NCBI RefSeq assembly: GCF_021730435.1
Contig: NZ_JABWGX010000033.1
Coordinates: 1-52,708 of the forward strand
Direction: 5' to 3'
Length of the DNA: 52,708 bases
Source: Xanthobacter agilis
Lineage (GTDB): Bacteria > Pseudomonadota > Alphaproteobacteria > Rhizobiales > Xanthobacteraceae
Shown: positions 8,347 to 17,675 of the stretch, in pieces
How the letters are laid out: each line of letters begins with the position of its first letter
Position numbering within the stretch: the first letter of the stretch is position 1
Notes under the pieces: generated by a model
Seen by the model: only the letters and a program-made list of their open reading frames with translations
The model's database searches: none
What the model was told of the DNA's origin: nothing
Translations under genes and position numbers: made by a program

Positions 8347-9468
8347 ATGTCGCAGCAGTACCGATTCGGTATCGAAGAGGAGTTCTTCGTCGTCGATGGG
8401 GCCACCAAGGCGGTGCAGCGGCGCATGCCATCGGGCTTCAGCGAGGCCTTGACGGCGGAACTCGGGGCTTCGGTCAGCGGTGAGCTGTTGCAAGCCCAGA
8501 TTGAGATCGCGACCCAGCCGGCGACCACCGCGAACGGCGCGCGGGAGGAACTGCGGCAGCTTCGGCGCGCCGGCGGGGAGGTGGCGGCGCGGCACGGGCT
8601 TGCCTTCATCGCCGCCGGCACCCACCCGACGGCGACCTGGGATGGCGCCCGCGCCACCCGCACCCACCGCTACGACGGCCTCATGAATGACCTGAAGATG
8701 CTCGGCGAGCGCAACATGGTCTGCGGCCTCCATGTGCATGTGGAACTGCCCGATCCGGACGACAGGGTGGATGTGATGCGCCGGCTCGTGCCCTATGTGC
8801 CGCACTTCATCGCCCTGGCCACCTCTTCCCCCTTCTGGGGGTCCAAGCAGACTGGGCTCATGGGCTATCGCCTCGCGGCCTATGACGAGTTGCCCCGCAC
8901 CGGGCTACCGGAAATGTTCGAGAACAACGCGGATTACGAGCGCTATGTGGATGCGTTGGTGTCGGCGCGGGCGATCTCGGATTCAAGCTACGTGTGGTGG
9001 GCCGTCCGCCCCTCGCGCAAGCTGCCGACGTTGGAATTACGGGCGCCCGACAGTTGCACCCGCATCGAGGACACGGTGGCCATCGCCGCCCTCTACCGGG
9101 CGCTGGTGCGGTTCCTGGTGCGCAATCCCCACCACAATCGGGATGTGGGGGCGGTCGATCGCGCCATCGCCGCGGAAAACAAGTGGCGGGCACAGCGCTA
9201 TGGGGTTCACGGCTCGTTCGTGGACCTGGCGCAGCGCCGGGCGGTCTCGGTGCGCGATGCGGTGGACGGGCTCGTCAATCTGGTGGCGGAAGACGCCGAG
9301 GCCTTGGCGTGCCTCGACGCGCTCCTGCATGTGCGCACCATCGCCGAAGCCGGTACCAGCGCCGACGTGCAGCTCGCCGTCTATCAGGAAGCGCAGCACC
9401 GCACCGGCAACCGGTCCGAGGCCTTCACCGCGGTGAAGGCCTGGCTGGCCGAAGCGACGCTGCAATGA
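8347..9468 (+). CDS. YbdK-family carboxylate-amine ligase (glutamate-cysteine ligase type 2)
   Basis: Member of the GCS2 family; the E. coli homologue YbdK has weak gamma-glutamylcysteine synthetase activity in vitro, but the real substrate is unknown. The ATG at 8347 follows a GGAGG site by five bases, better than the in-frame GTG at 8341. The protein is 373 residues. Family features seen are [11 protein letters not shown] at the N-terminus, [28 protein letters not shown], and [26 protein letters not shown], which together make the ATP and metal site. It is followed after 49 bases by a convergent gene. Confidence 0.88.
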   Translation: MSQQYRFGIEEEFFVVDGATKAVQRRMPSGFSEALTAELGASVSGELLQAQIEIATQPATTANGAREELRQLRRAGGEVAARHGLAFIAAGTHPTATWDGARATRTHRYDGLMNDLKMLGERNMVCGLHVHVELPDPDDRVDVMRRLVPYVPHFIALATSSPFWGSKQTGLMGYRLAAYDELPRTGLPEMFENNADYERYVDALVSARAISDSSYVWWAVRPSRKLPTLELRAPDSCTRIEDTVAIAALYRALVRFLVRNPHHNRDVGAVDRAIAAENKWRAQRYGVHGSFVDLAQRRAVSVRDAVDGLVNLVAEDAEALACLDALLHVRTIAEAGTSADVQLAVYQEAQHRTGNRSEAFTAVKAWLAEATLQ

Positions 9469-9517
9469 TGCGCAGGCGGGCGAGGGCCGCGCACCGCGGT
9501 CGCGGTCTGCCTTTGGG

Positions 9518-10366
9518 TCAGGGCTGGAACGGCACCACCGTCTGGTGTTGCTCGCCGAGGCCGGCGACCGACAGGCGCACCGCGTCACCCGCCTTTAGAA
9601 AACGGGGCGGCTTGTAGCCGAGGCCGACGCCCGGTGGAGTGCCGGTAGTGACGATGTCGCCCGGGTCGAGCACCATGAACTGGCTGAGGTAGCTCAACAG
9701 GAACGGCACCCGGAAAATCATGGTGCGGGTGGAGCCGTTCTGCATCCGCTCGCCATTGACCTCCAGCCACATGGCGAGGTCTCCGGTGTCCCCCAACTCG
9801 TCGGGGGTGACCAGCCACGGGCCGACCGGCCCGAAGCTCTCGCAGCCCTTGCCCTTGGTCCACTGACCGGTGCGCTCCATCTGGAAATTGCGCTCGGACA
9901 CGTCGTTGCACAGGCAATAGCCGGCGATATGGGCGAGGGCGTCCTTCTCGTCCACATACCGGGCGCGGGTGCCGATGACGAAGGCAAGCTCCACTTCCCA
10001 ATCGAGCTTGGTGGAGCCCTTCGGGATGAGGATGTCGTCGTTCGGGCCGCTGATGCAGTTGGGCGCCTTGTTGAACACCACCGGCTCGGCGGGGATGGGG
10101 TTGCCGGTCTCGGCCGCGTGGTCGGCGAAATTCAGCCCGATGGCGATGAAATTACCCGGTTGCGGCACGCAGGGGCCGAGTCGCGCCCCCTCGGGTGCCA
10201 GCGGCAGGCTATCCGGATCGAGGGCGGCCAGCCGCGCCAGGACCGCCGGCGACAACGCCTCGCCGGTGAGGTCGGCGACATGGCCGGTGAGGTCGCGTAC
10301 GCGACCGCCAGCGTCCACAAGGCCGGGCTTTTCTTCTCCCTTCGCGCCGAAACGAACCAGTTTCAT
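9518..10366 (-). CDS. Fumarylacetoacetate hydrolase-family protein
   Basis: The FAH fold covers enzymes such as ureidoglycolate lyase, oxaloacetate decarboxylase and homoprotocatechuate isomerase/decarboxylase; the exact substrate cannot be read here. The start at MKLVRFGAKGEEKPGL (10366) has a GGAAGGA site eight bases upstream, whereas the longer in-frame extension upstream is not natural sequence. The 282-residue protein has the metal-binding pattern with DWEVELAFVIG, plus NFADHAAETG, CNDVSERNFQ and TTGTPPGVG. The product is probably cytosolic. It has no operon partner in the window. Confidence 0.88.
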   Translation of the reverse strand: MKLVRFGAKGEEKPGLVDAGGRVRDLTGHVADLTGEALSPAVLARLAALDPDSLPLAPEGARLGPCVPQPGNFIAIGLNFADHAAETGNPIPAEPVVFNKAPNCISGPNDDILIPKGSTKLDWEVELAFVIGTRARYVDEKDALAHIAGYCLCNDVSERNFQMERTGQWTKGKGCESFGPVGPWLVTPDELGDTGDLAMWLEVNGERMQNGSTRTMIFRVPFLLSYLSQFMVLDPGDIVTTGTPPGVGLGYKPPRFLKAGDAVRLSVAGLGEQHQTVVPFQP

Positions 10367-10934
10367 GCCAGATGTTCCTTCCATGCGGGGCGCCAGCGGG
10401 GCGCGGGACCGTGCGGGCGGATGCACGCTGGCCTTAGACGCGGCCCGGGTCAATGCTGTGTGCGGTGCAAAATATGCCCTGTAAGGGCAAGGAGTTCCGG
10501 GACCGCGCACGAATCGCGTCTCGATCAAGGGCTGTATTTCCTGCGCCCCTGACGCGACATGATGGGCGGTGGGCGGGAGAAGTTTCGGCATCCGGCGGAA
10601 ATCGAGACGAGGGCGGGCGCATAGGCCCTGCCTGCCCAGGTGCATTCGCCAGCACGTCTTACGATTGCCGGTGGCAGTATTCGCGGGAAGACTATTAGCC
10701 GTCTTCTCATTCTGAGCCATATACTGCTTACGCCTTAGGCGGGGCGGGCTTTCAGGCATTGGCACTTCCGTTTTTCGCGGGAGCGTCATAAAAGGGAAGC
10801 ACGACTCCGGGTAACTGCAGCAAGCACCCGCTTGAGGCCCGCGCCGCGGGGACAGCGGGGCGTTCTCAAGTACCCCGGGACGGTGACTCTTGAGGGGTGG
10901 CCATGGTCGGGTTCCAAAGCGTGGAGGTCCTGGC
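10367..10934. other. 568-base divergent intergenic region
   Basis: Separates the FAH-family gene from the plus-strand metallophosphatase. I see small inverted repeats GAAGAC/GTCTTC (10687-10706) and CGCC/GGCG (10731-10741), but no convincing gene or RNA. Confidence 0.5.
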
Positions 10935-11747
10935 GTGAGCGAGAGTCCGGATGCGCGACGTTATCGCGCCCTGTTTCTTTCTGACATTCACCTGGGCACC
11001 AAAGGCTGTCAGGCCGAATTGCTGCTCGACTTCATGAAGTATCATGATGCCGATGTGATCTATCTGGTCGGCGACATCGTCGACGGATGGCGGCTGCGCT
11101 CCTCCTGGTACTGGCCCCAGAGGCACAATGACGTGGTGCAGAAGCTGCTGCGCAAGGGGCGCAAGGGCACGCGCATCGTCTATCTGCCGGGCAATCATGA
11201 CGAGTTCCTGCGCGATTATTATGGCAGCCACTTCGGCGGCATCGAGGTGATGGAGACCGCCATCCACGAGGCGGCGGACGGCAAGCGCTATCTGGTCATC
11301 CACGGCGACGTGTTCGACGTGGTGGTGCGCCACGCCAAATGGCTCGCCTTCATGGGCGATTGGGCCTATTCCGCGGCGCTGATGGCAAACACCTATGTGA
11401 ACCGGGTGCGCCGCAAGATGGGTCTCACCTATTGGTCGCTCAGCCAGTGGGCGAAGCTGAAGGTGAAGAACGCCGTCAACTACATCGGTAAGTTCGAGGA
11501 AGCGGTGGCCGACGAGGCCAAGCGCAACTCGGTCGATGGCGTCATTTGCGGACATATCCACCATGCGGTTATTCACGATCAGTTCGGCGTGCGCTATGTG
11601 AATTGCGGCGACTGGGTGGAAAGCTGCACCGCCATCGCCGAGCACGACGACGGCCGCATGGAGATCATCTGCTGGACACGCAATCTGAAAGCGGCTCCGG
11701 ACAGCGAGTCGGATTTGGTGGAAGGACAGGCCCAGGCGGCCGCCTGA
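10935..11747 (+). CDS. UDP-2,3-diacylglucosamine diphosphatase-like metallophosphoesterase
   Basis: Calcineurin-like phosphoesterase of the LpxH-related family (COG2908). The GTG at 10935 is preceded by GGAGG at good distance. The 270-residue protein has the full metal ligand set: SDIHLG near residue 15, GDIVDGW near 48, GNHDE near 85, IHGDVFD, and CGHIHHAV near 200. LpxH makes lipid X for lipid A, but many alphaproteobacteria use LpxI for that step, so the true substrate may differ. Its stop overlaps the start of the next glycosyltransferase gene by one base, implying translational coupling and a shared envelope-glycolipid role. Confidence 0.85.
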   Translation: MSESPDARRYRALFLSDIHLGTKGCQAELLLDFMKYHDADVIYLVGDIVDGWRLRSSWYWPQRHNDVVQKLLRKGRKGTRIVYLPGNHDEFLRDYYGSHFGGIEVMETAIHEAADGKRYLVIHGDVFDVVVRHAKWLAFMGDWAYSAALMANTYVNRVRRKMGLTYWSLSQWAKLKVKNAVNYIGKFEEAVADEAKRNSVDGVICGHIHHAVIHDQFGVRYVNCGDWVESCTAIAEHDDGRMEIICWTRNLKAAPDSESDLVEGQAQAAA

Positions 11748-12814
11748 TGCGCGTCCTTGTCGCGACGGATGCATGGCATCCGCAGATCAATGGCGTGGTG
11801 CGCTCCCTGGAGTACACGGCGCGCGAGGCGGAGCACCTGGGGGCGGAACTGATGTTCCTGACCCCGCAGGAGTTCCGCACCGTCCCCATGCCCACCTACA
11901 ACGAGATCCGCCTCGCGCTCGCCACGCCGCGCATGATCATGCGCCGGATCGAGGCGATGCAGCCGGATTTCGTGCACATCGCCACCGAGGGGCCTATCGG
12001 CATCCTGGTACGCCGGGCGTGCATCGCCTCCCGACGCACCTTCACCACCTCCTACCACACCAAGTTTCCGGAATACCTTTCCGCCCGCGCGCCGGTGCCG
12101 GAGCGCTGGACTTATGCCTGGCTGCGCTCGTTCCATAATGCGGCCGGTGGCGTCATGGTCTCCACCGGAACCCTGGAGCGGGATCTGGCGGCACGGGGCT
12201 TCAAACGGCTGATGCGCTGGTCGCGCGGGGTGGATGCGGACCTGTTCCGCCCGCGTCCGGAGGCGACGCTGAACATTCCGCGCCCGGCGTTCCTGTTCGT
12301 GGGCCGGGTGGCGGTGGAAAAGAATATCGAGGCGTTCCTGGGGCTCGATCTGCCGGGCTCCAAGGTGGTGGTGGGCGGCGGCCCGGCGCTGGAAAGCCTC
12401 AAGGCGCGCTATCCCGAGGTGCATTTCCTGGGGCCGAAGGAGGGGGAGGATCTGGCGCAGGTCTATGCGGCCTGTGATGTCTTCTGCTTCCCGAGCCGCA
12501 CCGATACCTTCGGCATCGTGCTCCTGGAAGCCATGGCCAGCGGCCTGCCGGTGGCGGCCTATCCGGTCACCGGCCCCATGGATGTGCTGGAGGGGGCGAC
12601 CGAACAGGTCGGCATTCTGGATGAAGACCTGCGCGCCGCCTGCCTGAAGGCGTTGGAGCTGTCGCCCGCCGCCGCACGGCGGTTCGGCGAGCGCTATACA
12701 TGGCGGGAAAGCGCCCGCCAGTTCCTGGACAACGTCTTGATCGCCCACGACATCGGCCCGATCGCACGGCGCTATCGCCTTCGGCTGCGGCGTCGGGTAG
12801 CTTCGGGAGCATGA
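11747..12814 (+). CDS. Family 4 glycosyltransferase
   Basis: Retaining GT-B fold glycosyltransferase of the mannosyltransferase type (PimB/MgtA-like). The ATG shares one base with the upstream stop. The 355-residue protein starts MRVLVATDAWHPQINGVVRSL, the classic N-terminal donor of this group, and has FLFVGRVAVEKNIEAF, AACDVFCFPSRTDTFGIVLLEAMASGLPVAA and a conserved Glu-x7-Glu region within the last. It probably transfers a sugar to a lipid acceptor at the cytosolic face of the inner membrane. It overlaps the downstream dehydratase start (ATGA). Confidence 0.87.
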   Translation: MRVLVATDAWHPQINGVVRSLEYTAREAEHLGAELMFLTPQEFRTVPMPTYNEIRLALATPRMIMRRIEAMQPDFVHIATEGPIGILVRRACIASRRTFTTSYHTKFPEYLSARAPVPERWTYAWLRSFHNAAGGVMVSTGTLERDLAARGFKRLMRWSRGVDADLFRPRPEATLNIPRPAFLFVGRVAVEKNIEAFLGLDLPGSKVVVGGGPALESLKARYPEVHFLGPKEGEDLAQVYAACDVFCFPSRTDTFGIVLLEAMASGLPVAAYPVTGPMDVLEGATEQVGILDEDLRAACLKALELSPAAARRFGERYTWRESARQFLDNVLIAHDIGPIARRYRLRLRRRVASGA

Positions 12815-13794
12815 CCGCCTCCATTGCCCTGCCCACCGCCGCCGATGTGGATGCCGCCGCCCAGCGCCTGAAGGGCGTTGCGGTGCGCACGCCGCTCGTG
12901 TTCTCGCCCGTCCTCAGCGATCGGGTGGGAACCCGCGTGTTCCTGAAGCCCGAGACGTTGCAACGCACCGGCTCCTTCAAATTTCGCGGCGCCTACAATC
13001 GCATCGTGCAGATTCCCGAGGGCGCGCGGCGCGCCGGCGTGGTGGCCTGTTCCTCGGGCAATCATGCCCAGGGCGTGGCCGCCGCCGCCCGGCTCCTGAA
13101 CATGCCGGCGGTGATCGTGATGCCCCATGATGCGCCCGCCCTGAAGCGCGAGCGCACCCTTGCCCTTGGTGCCGAAGTGGTCGGCTATGATCGCGCCACC
13201 GAGGACCGCGACGCCATTGCCCGCGCCATCGCCACGGAGCGCGGCGCGGTGATGGTGCCGCCCTATGACGACAAGGACGTGATCGCCGGCCAGGGCACGG
13301 TCGGCCTCGAAATCATCGAGGATCTGGCAGTCCTGGGCCTTGCGCCGGACCTGGTGGCAGCCAACGCCTCCGGCGGCGGCCTGATCGCCGGCATTGCGCT
13401 GGCGGTGAAGGCGCGGGTGCCCGGCGCCCATGTGGTGGCGTGCGAGCCGGCGGGGTTCGAGGACCATGCCCGCTCGTTTCGCTCCGGCGTGCGCGAGCGC
13501 AATGCCGCGCCCACCGGTTCGTTCTGCGACGCACTGCTGGCGCCGACGCCGGGCGAGATCACCTTCGCCATTTCCCGTGATCTGGTGGGAGAGGCGGCAT
13601 CCGCCACCGATGACGAGGTGGCGCGTGCGGTCGCCTATGCCTTTACCGAGCTGAAACTGGTGGTGGAGCCGGGCGGGGCGGTGGCCCTGGCGGCCTTGCT
13701 GGAAGGCCGGTTGCAGGCGGAGGGAACAGTGGTGATCGTGCTGTCCGGCGGCAATGTGGACGCGGAAACCTTCACCCGCTGCCTGAGGGGGTGA
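12811..13794 (+). CDS. Threonine/serine dehydratase (PLP-dependent, catabolic type)
   Basis: Fold type II pyridoxal-phosphate enzyme that deaminates threonine or serine to 2-oxoacid and ammonia. The start ATG overlaps the upstream stop as ATGA. The 327-residue protein has the PLP lysine in GSFKFRGAYN (near residue 55), SSGNHAQGVA, the phosphate-binding ASGGGLIAG loop, and a C-terminal VLSGGNVD. It ends right after the catalytic domain and has no ACT-like regulatory domain, so it resembles TdcB-type or serine/threonine racemase-like enzymes rather than biosynthetic IlvA. Coupling to the glycosyltransferase is physical; no functional link is obvious. Confidence 0.88.
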   Translation: MTASIALPTAADVDAAAQRLKGVAVRTPLVFSPVLSDRVGTRVFLKPETLQRTGSFKFRGAYNRIVQIPEGARRAGVVACSSGNHAQGVAAAARLLNMPAVIVMPHDAPALKRERTLALGAEVVGYDRATEDRDAIARAIATERGAVMVPPYDDKDVIAGQGTVGLEIIEDLAVLGLAPDLVAANASGGGLIAGIALAVKARVPGAHVVACEPAGFEDHARSFRSGVRERNAAPTGSFCDALLAPTPGEITFAISRDLVGEAASATDDEVARAVAYAFTELKLVVEPGGAVALAALLEGRLQAEGTVVIVLSGGNVDAETFTRCLRG

Positions 13795-13947
13795 AGGCGC
13801 CTCGCCCGCTTAACCCGTGCGAACCTGGGGCCGGCTGCGAGCGGCGCGGTTCGCGCGGCGGTCGGCGGGTGCTACCCCTTCCGCGCCCTGCGCTCCTGGT
13901 GATTCCGCCCGGCGGCCGGCGTGGGGCAGAACGAGTCTTCTGATTTC

Positions 13948-15222
13948 ATGTCCACGGGTTCTGCTTCCTCCGGTTCCTCATCCATCGGATCGCCATCACC
14001 GGGGGCCGAGCCCGGCATGAACCGTGCTCCGGAACCCGGCCCTGGCGCGCGCCGTCACCCGCGTGGCAACCTGAAGGTCGCCCTCGGGGCAGCGTTCGCC
14101 ACCTTCTACCTGCCGCTGGGCATCCAGATGCCCTATCTGCCCTTGTGGTTGCAGAGCCGGGGGCTCGATCCGCAGGAAATTGGCATCGCCATCGCCGTGC
14201 CCCTGGTGACGCGGCTGTTCGCCACTCCGGTGCTGGGCTTCGTCTCGGACCATGTGGGGCGGCCGCGGGCGACGCTGACCGCGCTTGCCGCCATGACCGT
14301 GCTCACCATGGGCCTGCTCGCCCTCGCCCATGATCCCCTGGTTGTTTTCCTGGTGCTGGGGCTGATCGCGCTGAGCTGGCATCCGAGCTTCGCCCTGCTC
14401 GATTCTTATGCCGCGCGGCAGGCGCGGGCGGGGCGCGCGGACTATGGCCGCTCGCGGCAATGGGGGTCGGGCGCCTTCCTGGTGGCCAATGTGGCGGGGG
14501 GCCTCGTCATCACCGCCACCGGGGCGGGATCGGTGGTGTTGTGGATGGTGCTCGGCCAATTGTCCTATCTCGCCGTTTCGCTGACCTTGCCGGAGCTGGA
14601 TGCGCCCCCGGCGCCGGCGCCCCACGAGCGGGAGCGCGGGCCGGTGCCCAGGGCACTGGTGCTCGGCGTGGTGGCGGTGGCCCTGGTGCAGGCGAGCCAT
14701 GCCCTGCTCTATGCCTTCGCCTCGGTGCATTGGCGGGCGGAAGGCTGGTCGCTCACCACCATTGGCCTGCTGTGGGCCACGGGGGTCGCGGCGGAGATCG
14801 TGCTGTTCCGCTTCGGCACCCGGCTCATGGGCCGCATCGGCCCCTATCGGCTGATCGTCCTTGGGGGTGTCGCCGCTTTGGCGCGGTTCGGCGTCATGAT
14901 GTTCGATCCGCCCCTGGCGCTGTTGTTTCCGCTGCAATTGCTCCATGGCTTCACCTTCGGCGCCACCTATCTCGGCATGGTGGAGATGGTGGCCCGCGGC
15001 GTCGCCGCCCATCGTTCCGGCGCCGGCCAGTCCCTGGCGGCTTGGACGGTGAACATCTTCATGTCGGCGGCAACGGTGGCCTCCGGCCCGCTCTGGGTCG
15101 CGGTCGGGGCGAAGGCGTTCGCGGTGTCGGCGGTGCTGGGTGTCCTCGGGGCGCTGGTCGCCCTGCTGGCGCGGCGGCGCGCGGGCGGAGATCAGCCCCA
15201 GAGGGCCGGCACCGGCGGATAG
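13948..15222 (+). CDS. MFS transporter (HcaT/3-phenylpropionate permease-like)
   Basis: Inner-membrane transporter with about 12 hydrophobic segments, 424 residues from the chosen ATG. The first segment, GAAFATFYLPLGIQMPYLPLWLQSRGL, and the VLGFVSDHVGRPR loop match the LacY/HcaT-like branch of the superfamily. The first 35 residues are Ser/Pro/Gly-rich and probably disordered. The start is uncertain: GTG at 13921, ATG at 13948 and ATG at 14017 are all in frame and none has a strong ribosome-binding site. The 3' end overlaps the convergent epimerase gene by 31 bases. Confidence 0.82.
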   Translation: MSTGSASSGSSSIGSPSPGAEPGMNRAPEPGPGARRHPRGNLKVALGAAFATFYLPLGIQMPYLPLWLQSRGLDPQEIGIAIAVPLVTRLFATPVLGFVSDHVGRPRATLTALAAMTVLTMGLLALAHDPLVVFLVLGLIALSWHPSFALLDSYAARQARAGRADYGRSRQWGSGAFLVANVAGGLVITATGAGSVVLWMVLGQLSYLAVSLTLPELDAPPAPAPHERERGPVPRALVLGVVAVALVQASHALLYAFASVHWRAEGWSLTTIGLLWATGVAAEIVLFRFGTRLMGRIGPYRLIVLGGVAALARFGVMMFDPPLALLFPLQLLHGFTFGATYLGMVEMVARGVAAHRSGAGQSLAAWTVNIFMSAATVASGPLWVAVGAKAFAVSAVLGVLGALVALLARRRAGGDQPQRAGTGG

Positions 15223-16202
15223 ACCGTCGCGCCCTCATAGCGCAGGCCCGGCGTGCGGTCGCGGGCGAGCAGCAGGGGGCCGTCGAGGTCCACCACCTGC
15301 GCCCGCTGCGCCACCAGCAGCGCCGGCGCCATGGCAAGCGAGCTCGCCAGCATGCAGCCGACCATCAGCGAGAACCCCAGCCGCTCCGCCTCCGCCGCCA
15401 AAGCCAGCGCCTCGGTGAGGCCGCCGGCCTTGTCGAGCTTGATGTTGATGGCATCGTAGCGACCGCGCAGCGCGGCGAGGCCCGAACGGTCATGGACGCT
15501 TTCGTCGGCGCAGATCGGCACAAGGTGGGGCATGTGGGCGAGTGCGCCGTCGTCGGCGGCGGGCAGGGGCTGCTCCACCAGTTCCACGCCGGCGGCCGCG
15601 CACGCGGCGAGGAGGCCCGGCAGCTCGGCCGTGGTCCAACCCTCGTTGGCATCGACGATGAGCCGGGCGCCGGGCACAGCGGCGCGCACGGCGGCCAGCC
15701 GCTCGGGATCGCCGGGGGCGCCCAGCTTCAGCTTCAACAGCGGGCGGCCCGCGCCGGCGGCAGCGTGCGCCATCGCGGCGGGCGTGTCGAGGCTCAAGGT
15801 GAAGGCGGTTTCCAAAGGCTTCAGTGTGGTGATGCCGGCGCGGGTCGCGGCCGGAATCCGGCTCTGCTTCGCCTCCAGGTCCCAGAACGCGCAATCGAGG
15901 GCATTGCGCGCCGCCCCCGCCGGCAGACGCCGCTGAAGACCTACCCGGTCCAGGCCCGCCGCGATCTCCGGCGCCAAGGCGGCGATGGTGGCGGCCACCC
16001 CATCAACGGTTTCTCCATACCGCTGGTAGGGCACGCATTCCCCGCGACCCTGGTGCGCGCCGGCGTCCAGCCGCGCCACCACCACCACGGCCTCGGTCTT
16101 GGAGCCGCGCGCGATGGTGAAGGTGCCGTTGATGGGAAAGCGCTCGATACTCACGCTCAAGGCGGGTGCGGGTGCGGGTGCGGGGGCTGTGGTCGTGGTC
16201 AA
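15192..16202 (-). CDS. Dipeptide epimerase (L-Ala-D/L-Glu epimerase, enolase superfamily)
   Basis: Enolase-superfamily enzyme of the muconate lactonizing subgroup, expected to epimerise L-Ala-D-Glu from murein tripeptide during cell-wall recycling. The first natural in-frame codon with a ribosome-binding site is TTG at 16202, six bases after GAGG; the longer frame to 16367 is not natural. The 336-residue protein has the catalytic Lys in LLKLKLG, metal ligands in IVDANEGWT, ELVEQPLP and CADESVHD, and the second catalytic Lys in INIKLDKAGGLTEAL. The N-terminus carries a short Ala-Pro repeat. Its 3' end overlaps the MFS gene by 31 bases in opposite orientation. Confidence 0.88.
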   Translation of the reverse strand: MTTTTAPAPAPAPALSVSIERFPINGTFTIARGSKTEAVVVVARLDAGAHQGRGECVPYQRYGETVDGVAATIAALAPEIAAGLDRVGLQRRLPAGAARNALDCAFWDLEAKQSRIPAATRAGITTLKPLETAFTLSLDTPAAMAHAAAGAGRPLLKLKLGAPGDPERLAAVRAAVPGARLIVDANEGWTTAELPGLLAACAAAGVELVEQPLPAADDGALAHMPHLVPICADESVHDRSGLAALRGRYDAINIKLDKAGGLTEALALAAEAERLGFSLMVGCMLASSLAMAPALLVAQRAQVVDLDGPLLLARDRTPGLRYEGATVYPPVPALWG

Positions 16203-16486
16203 GGTGTGCCTCAAATGCCGATGTCGCCGAAAAACCGCCCGGCAAAGAACCGTAGGGCGTCGGCAGCGCGGCCCAATATGATAAGGAAATCCGTCAGCGA
16301 CGCGTGCCGTCTCGAATCGTAAGCCGATTCGACGGAACATGTGGCTGGGGCATGGCTCGGATGTCATTCATCCCGTCCAGCCCGTTGCGGATGGTCAGTT
16401 GCAGATGGTCGGGTATAAGCGCGGGTGACTGCGTCCACGGGGGTGATCGCATTCCGCCTGCCGCGCCGAAGCGGAAAGGCCGGGGC
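16203..16486. other. Divergent intergenic region before the Mla operon
   Basis: A 284-base spacer between the epimerase gene and the permease gene. It should hold the Mla-operon promoter, but I found no convincing -35/-10 pair. No gene is supported. Confidence 0.45.
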
Positions 16487-17668
16487 ATGTCCGGCCAGGA
16501 TCCGCCGGCCGACAGACAACCGGGTCCTGGAGAGGTCGCGTTGCCCCATACCTCACTGATTTCCGTGCATACTCAGGATGATCGCCTGACCGTCGCGGGA
16601 CGGGGTGAGTGGACGTCCGAACATGCGGACGAGCTGGAGCATGCCGTGGGTGAGGCGGTGGCAGCATACCCTTCGCCCAAGGGGGTCGATTTCGACCTCG
16701 CCGGCGTGGAGCGCATGGACACCTTCGGGGCGCTGCTGTTCGAGCGCCTGCGCCGGGCCTGGGATGGGCAGGGCATCGCCACGGCGATCCAGGGCCTCTC
16801 GCCGCGCTACAAGATCCTGCTGGACGAAATGGCCCGCGCCGGTCGCGACCCGCGCCCGGCGGCCCGGCGGCAGGAGGCCATCGTGGAGCGGCTGGGCCAC
16901 TCGGTGGTCGACACCGGCATCGATGCCCTGGCCTTGCTCAATTTCATCGGCGCCACCATCGCCGCCATGATGCGGGTGGTGATGAGGCCGCGCACCTTCC
17001 GCTTCACGGCGATGGTGAACCAGCTCGATCGGGTGGGCTTCCGCGCGGTGCCCATCATCATCCTCATCACGTTCCTGATCGGCTGCATCCTGGCGCAGCA
17101 GGGCATCTTCAATTTCCGCCGCTTCGGGGCGGAAATCTATGTGGTGGACATGGTGGGCGTGCTGGTGCTGCGCGAGCTCGGCGTGCTCATCGTCGCCATC
17201 ATGATCGCCGGCCGCTCGGGCAGCGCCTATACGGCGGAACTGGGCTCCATGCGCATGCGCGAGGAGATGGACGCCCTGCGCGTGATGGGCTTCGATCCGA
17301 TCGAGGTGCTGGTGGTGCCGCGCATCATGGCGCTGGTCATCGCCTTGCCGATGCTCACCTTCATCGGCTCCATGGCCGCCATCTTCGGGGCCGGGCTGGT
17401 ATCGTGGGGGTATGGCGGCATCACGCCCGAAATCTTCATGCAGCGCCTCAAGAGCGCCATCGACCTCGACCAGTTCAACGTCGGCATGATCAAGGCCCCG
17501 TTCATGGCGGCGACCATCGGCATCGTGGCGTGCCTGGAGGGCATGCGGGTGGGCGGCAGCGCGGAATCCCTGGGTGCCCACACCACGGAATCGGTGGTGA
17601 AGGCGATCTTCCTGGTGATCGTCATGGACGGCGTGTTTGCCATGTTCTTCGCCGCGATCAACATGTGA
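16487..17668 (+). CDS. mlaE: MlaE-family lipid ABC transporter permease with N-terminal STAS domain
   Basis: Inner-membrane permease of the phospholipid transport system that maintains outer-membrane lipid asymmetry. The ATG at 16487 begins MSGQDPPADRQPG; earlier in-frame codons encode unnatural sequence. Residues about 20-110 form a STAS domain (GVDFDLAGVERMDTFGALLFERL), which in E. coli is the separate protein MlaB. The rest is the MlaE permease with five or six membrane segments and the family signature ELGVLIVAIMIAGRSGSAY plus ELGSMRMREEMDALRVMG. It is followed after seven bases by the ATPase gene, then the MCE protein and a lipoprotein, a complete operon. Confidence 0.92.
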   Translation: MSGQDPPADRQPGPGEVALPHTSLISVHTQDDRLTVAGRGEWTSEHADELEHAVGEAVAAYPSPKGVDFDLAGVERMDTFGALLFERLRRAWDGQGIATAIQGLSPRYKILLDEMARAGRDPRPAARRQEAIVERLGHSVVDTGIDALALLNFIGATIAAMMRVVMRPRTFRFTAMVNQLDRVGFRAVPIIILITFLIGCILAQQGIFNFRRFGAEIYVVDMVGVLVLRELGVLIVAIMIAGRSGSAYTAELGSMRMREEMDALRVMGFDPIEVLVVPRIMALVIALPMLTFIGSMAAIFGAGLVSWGYGGITPEIFMQRLKSAIDLDQFNVGMIKAPFMAATIGIVACLEGMRVGGSAESLGAHTTESVVKAIFLVIVMDGVFAMFFAAINM

Positions 17669-17675
17669 GGCGGGG

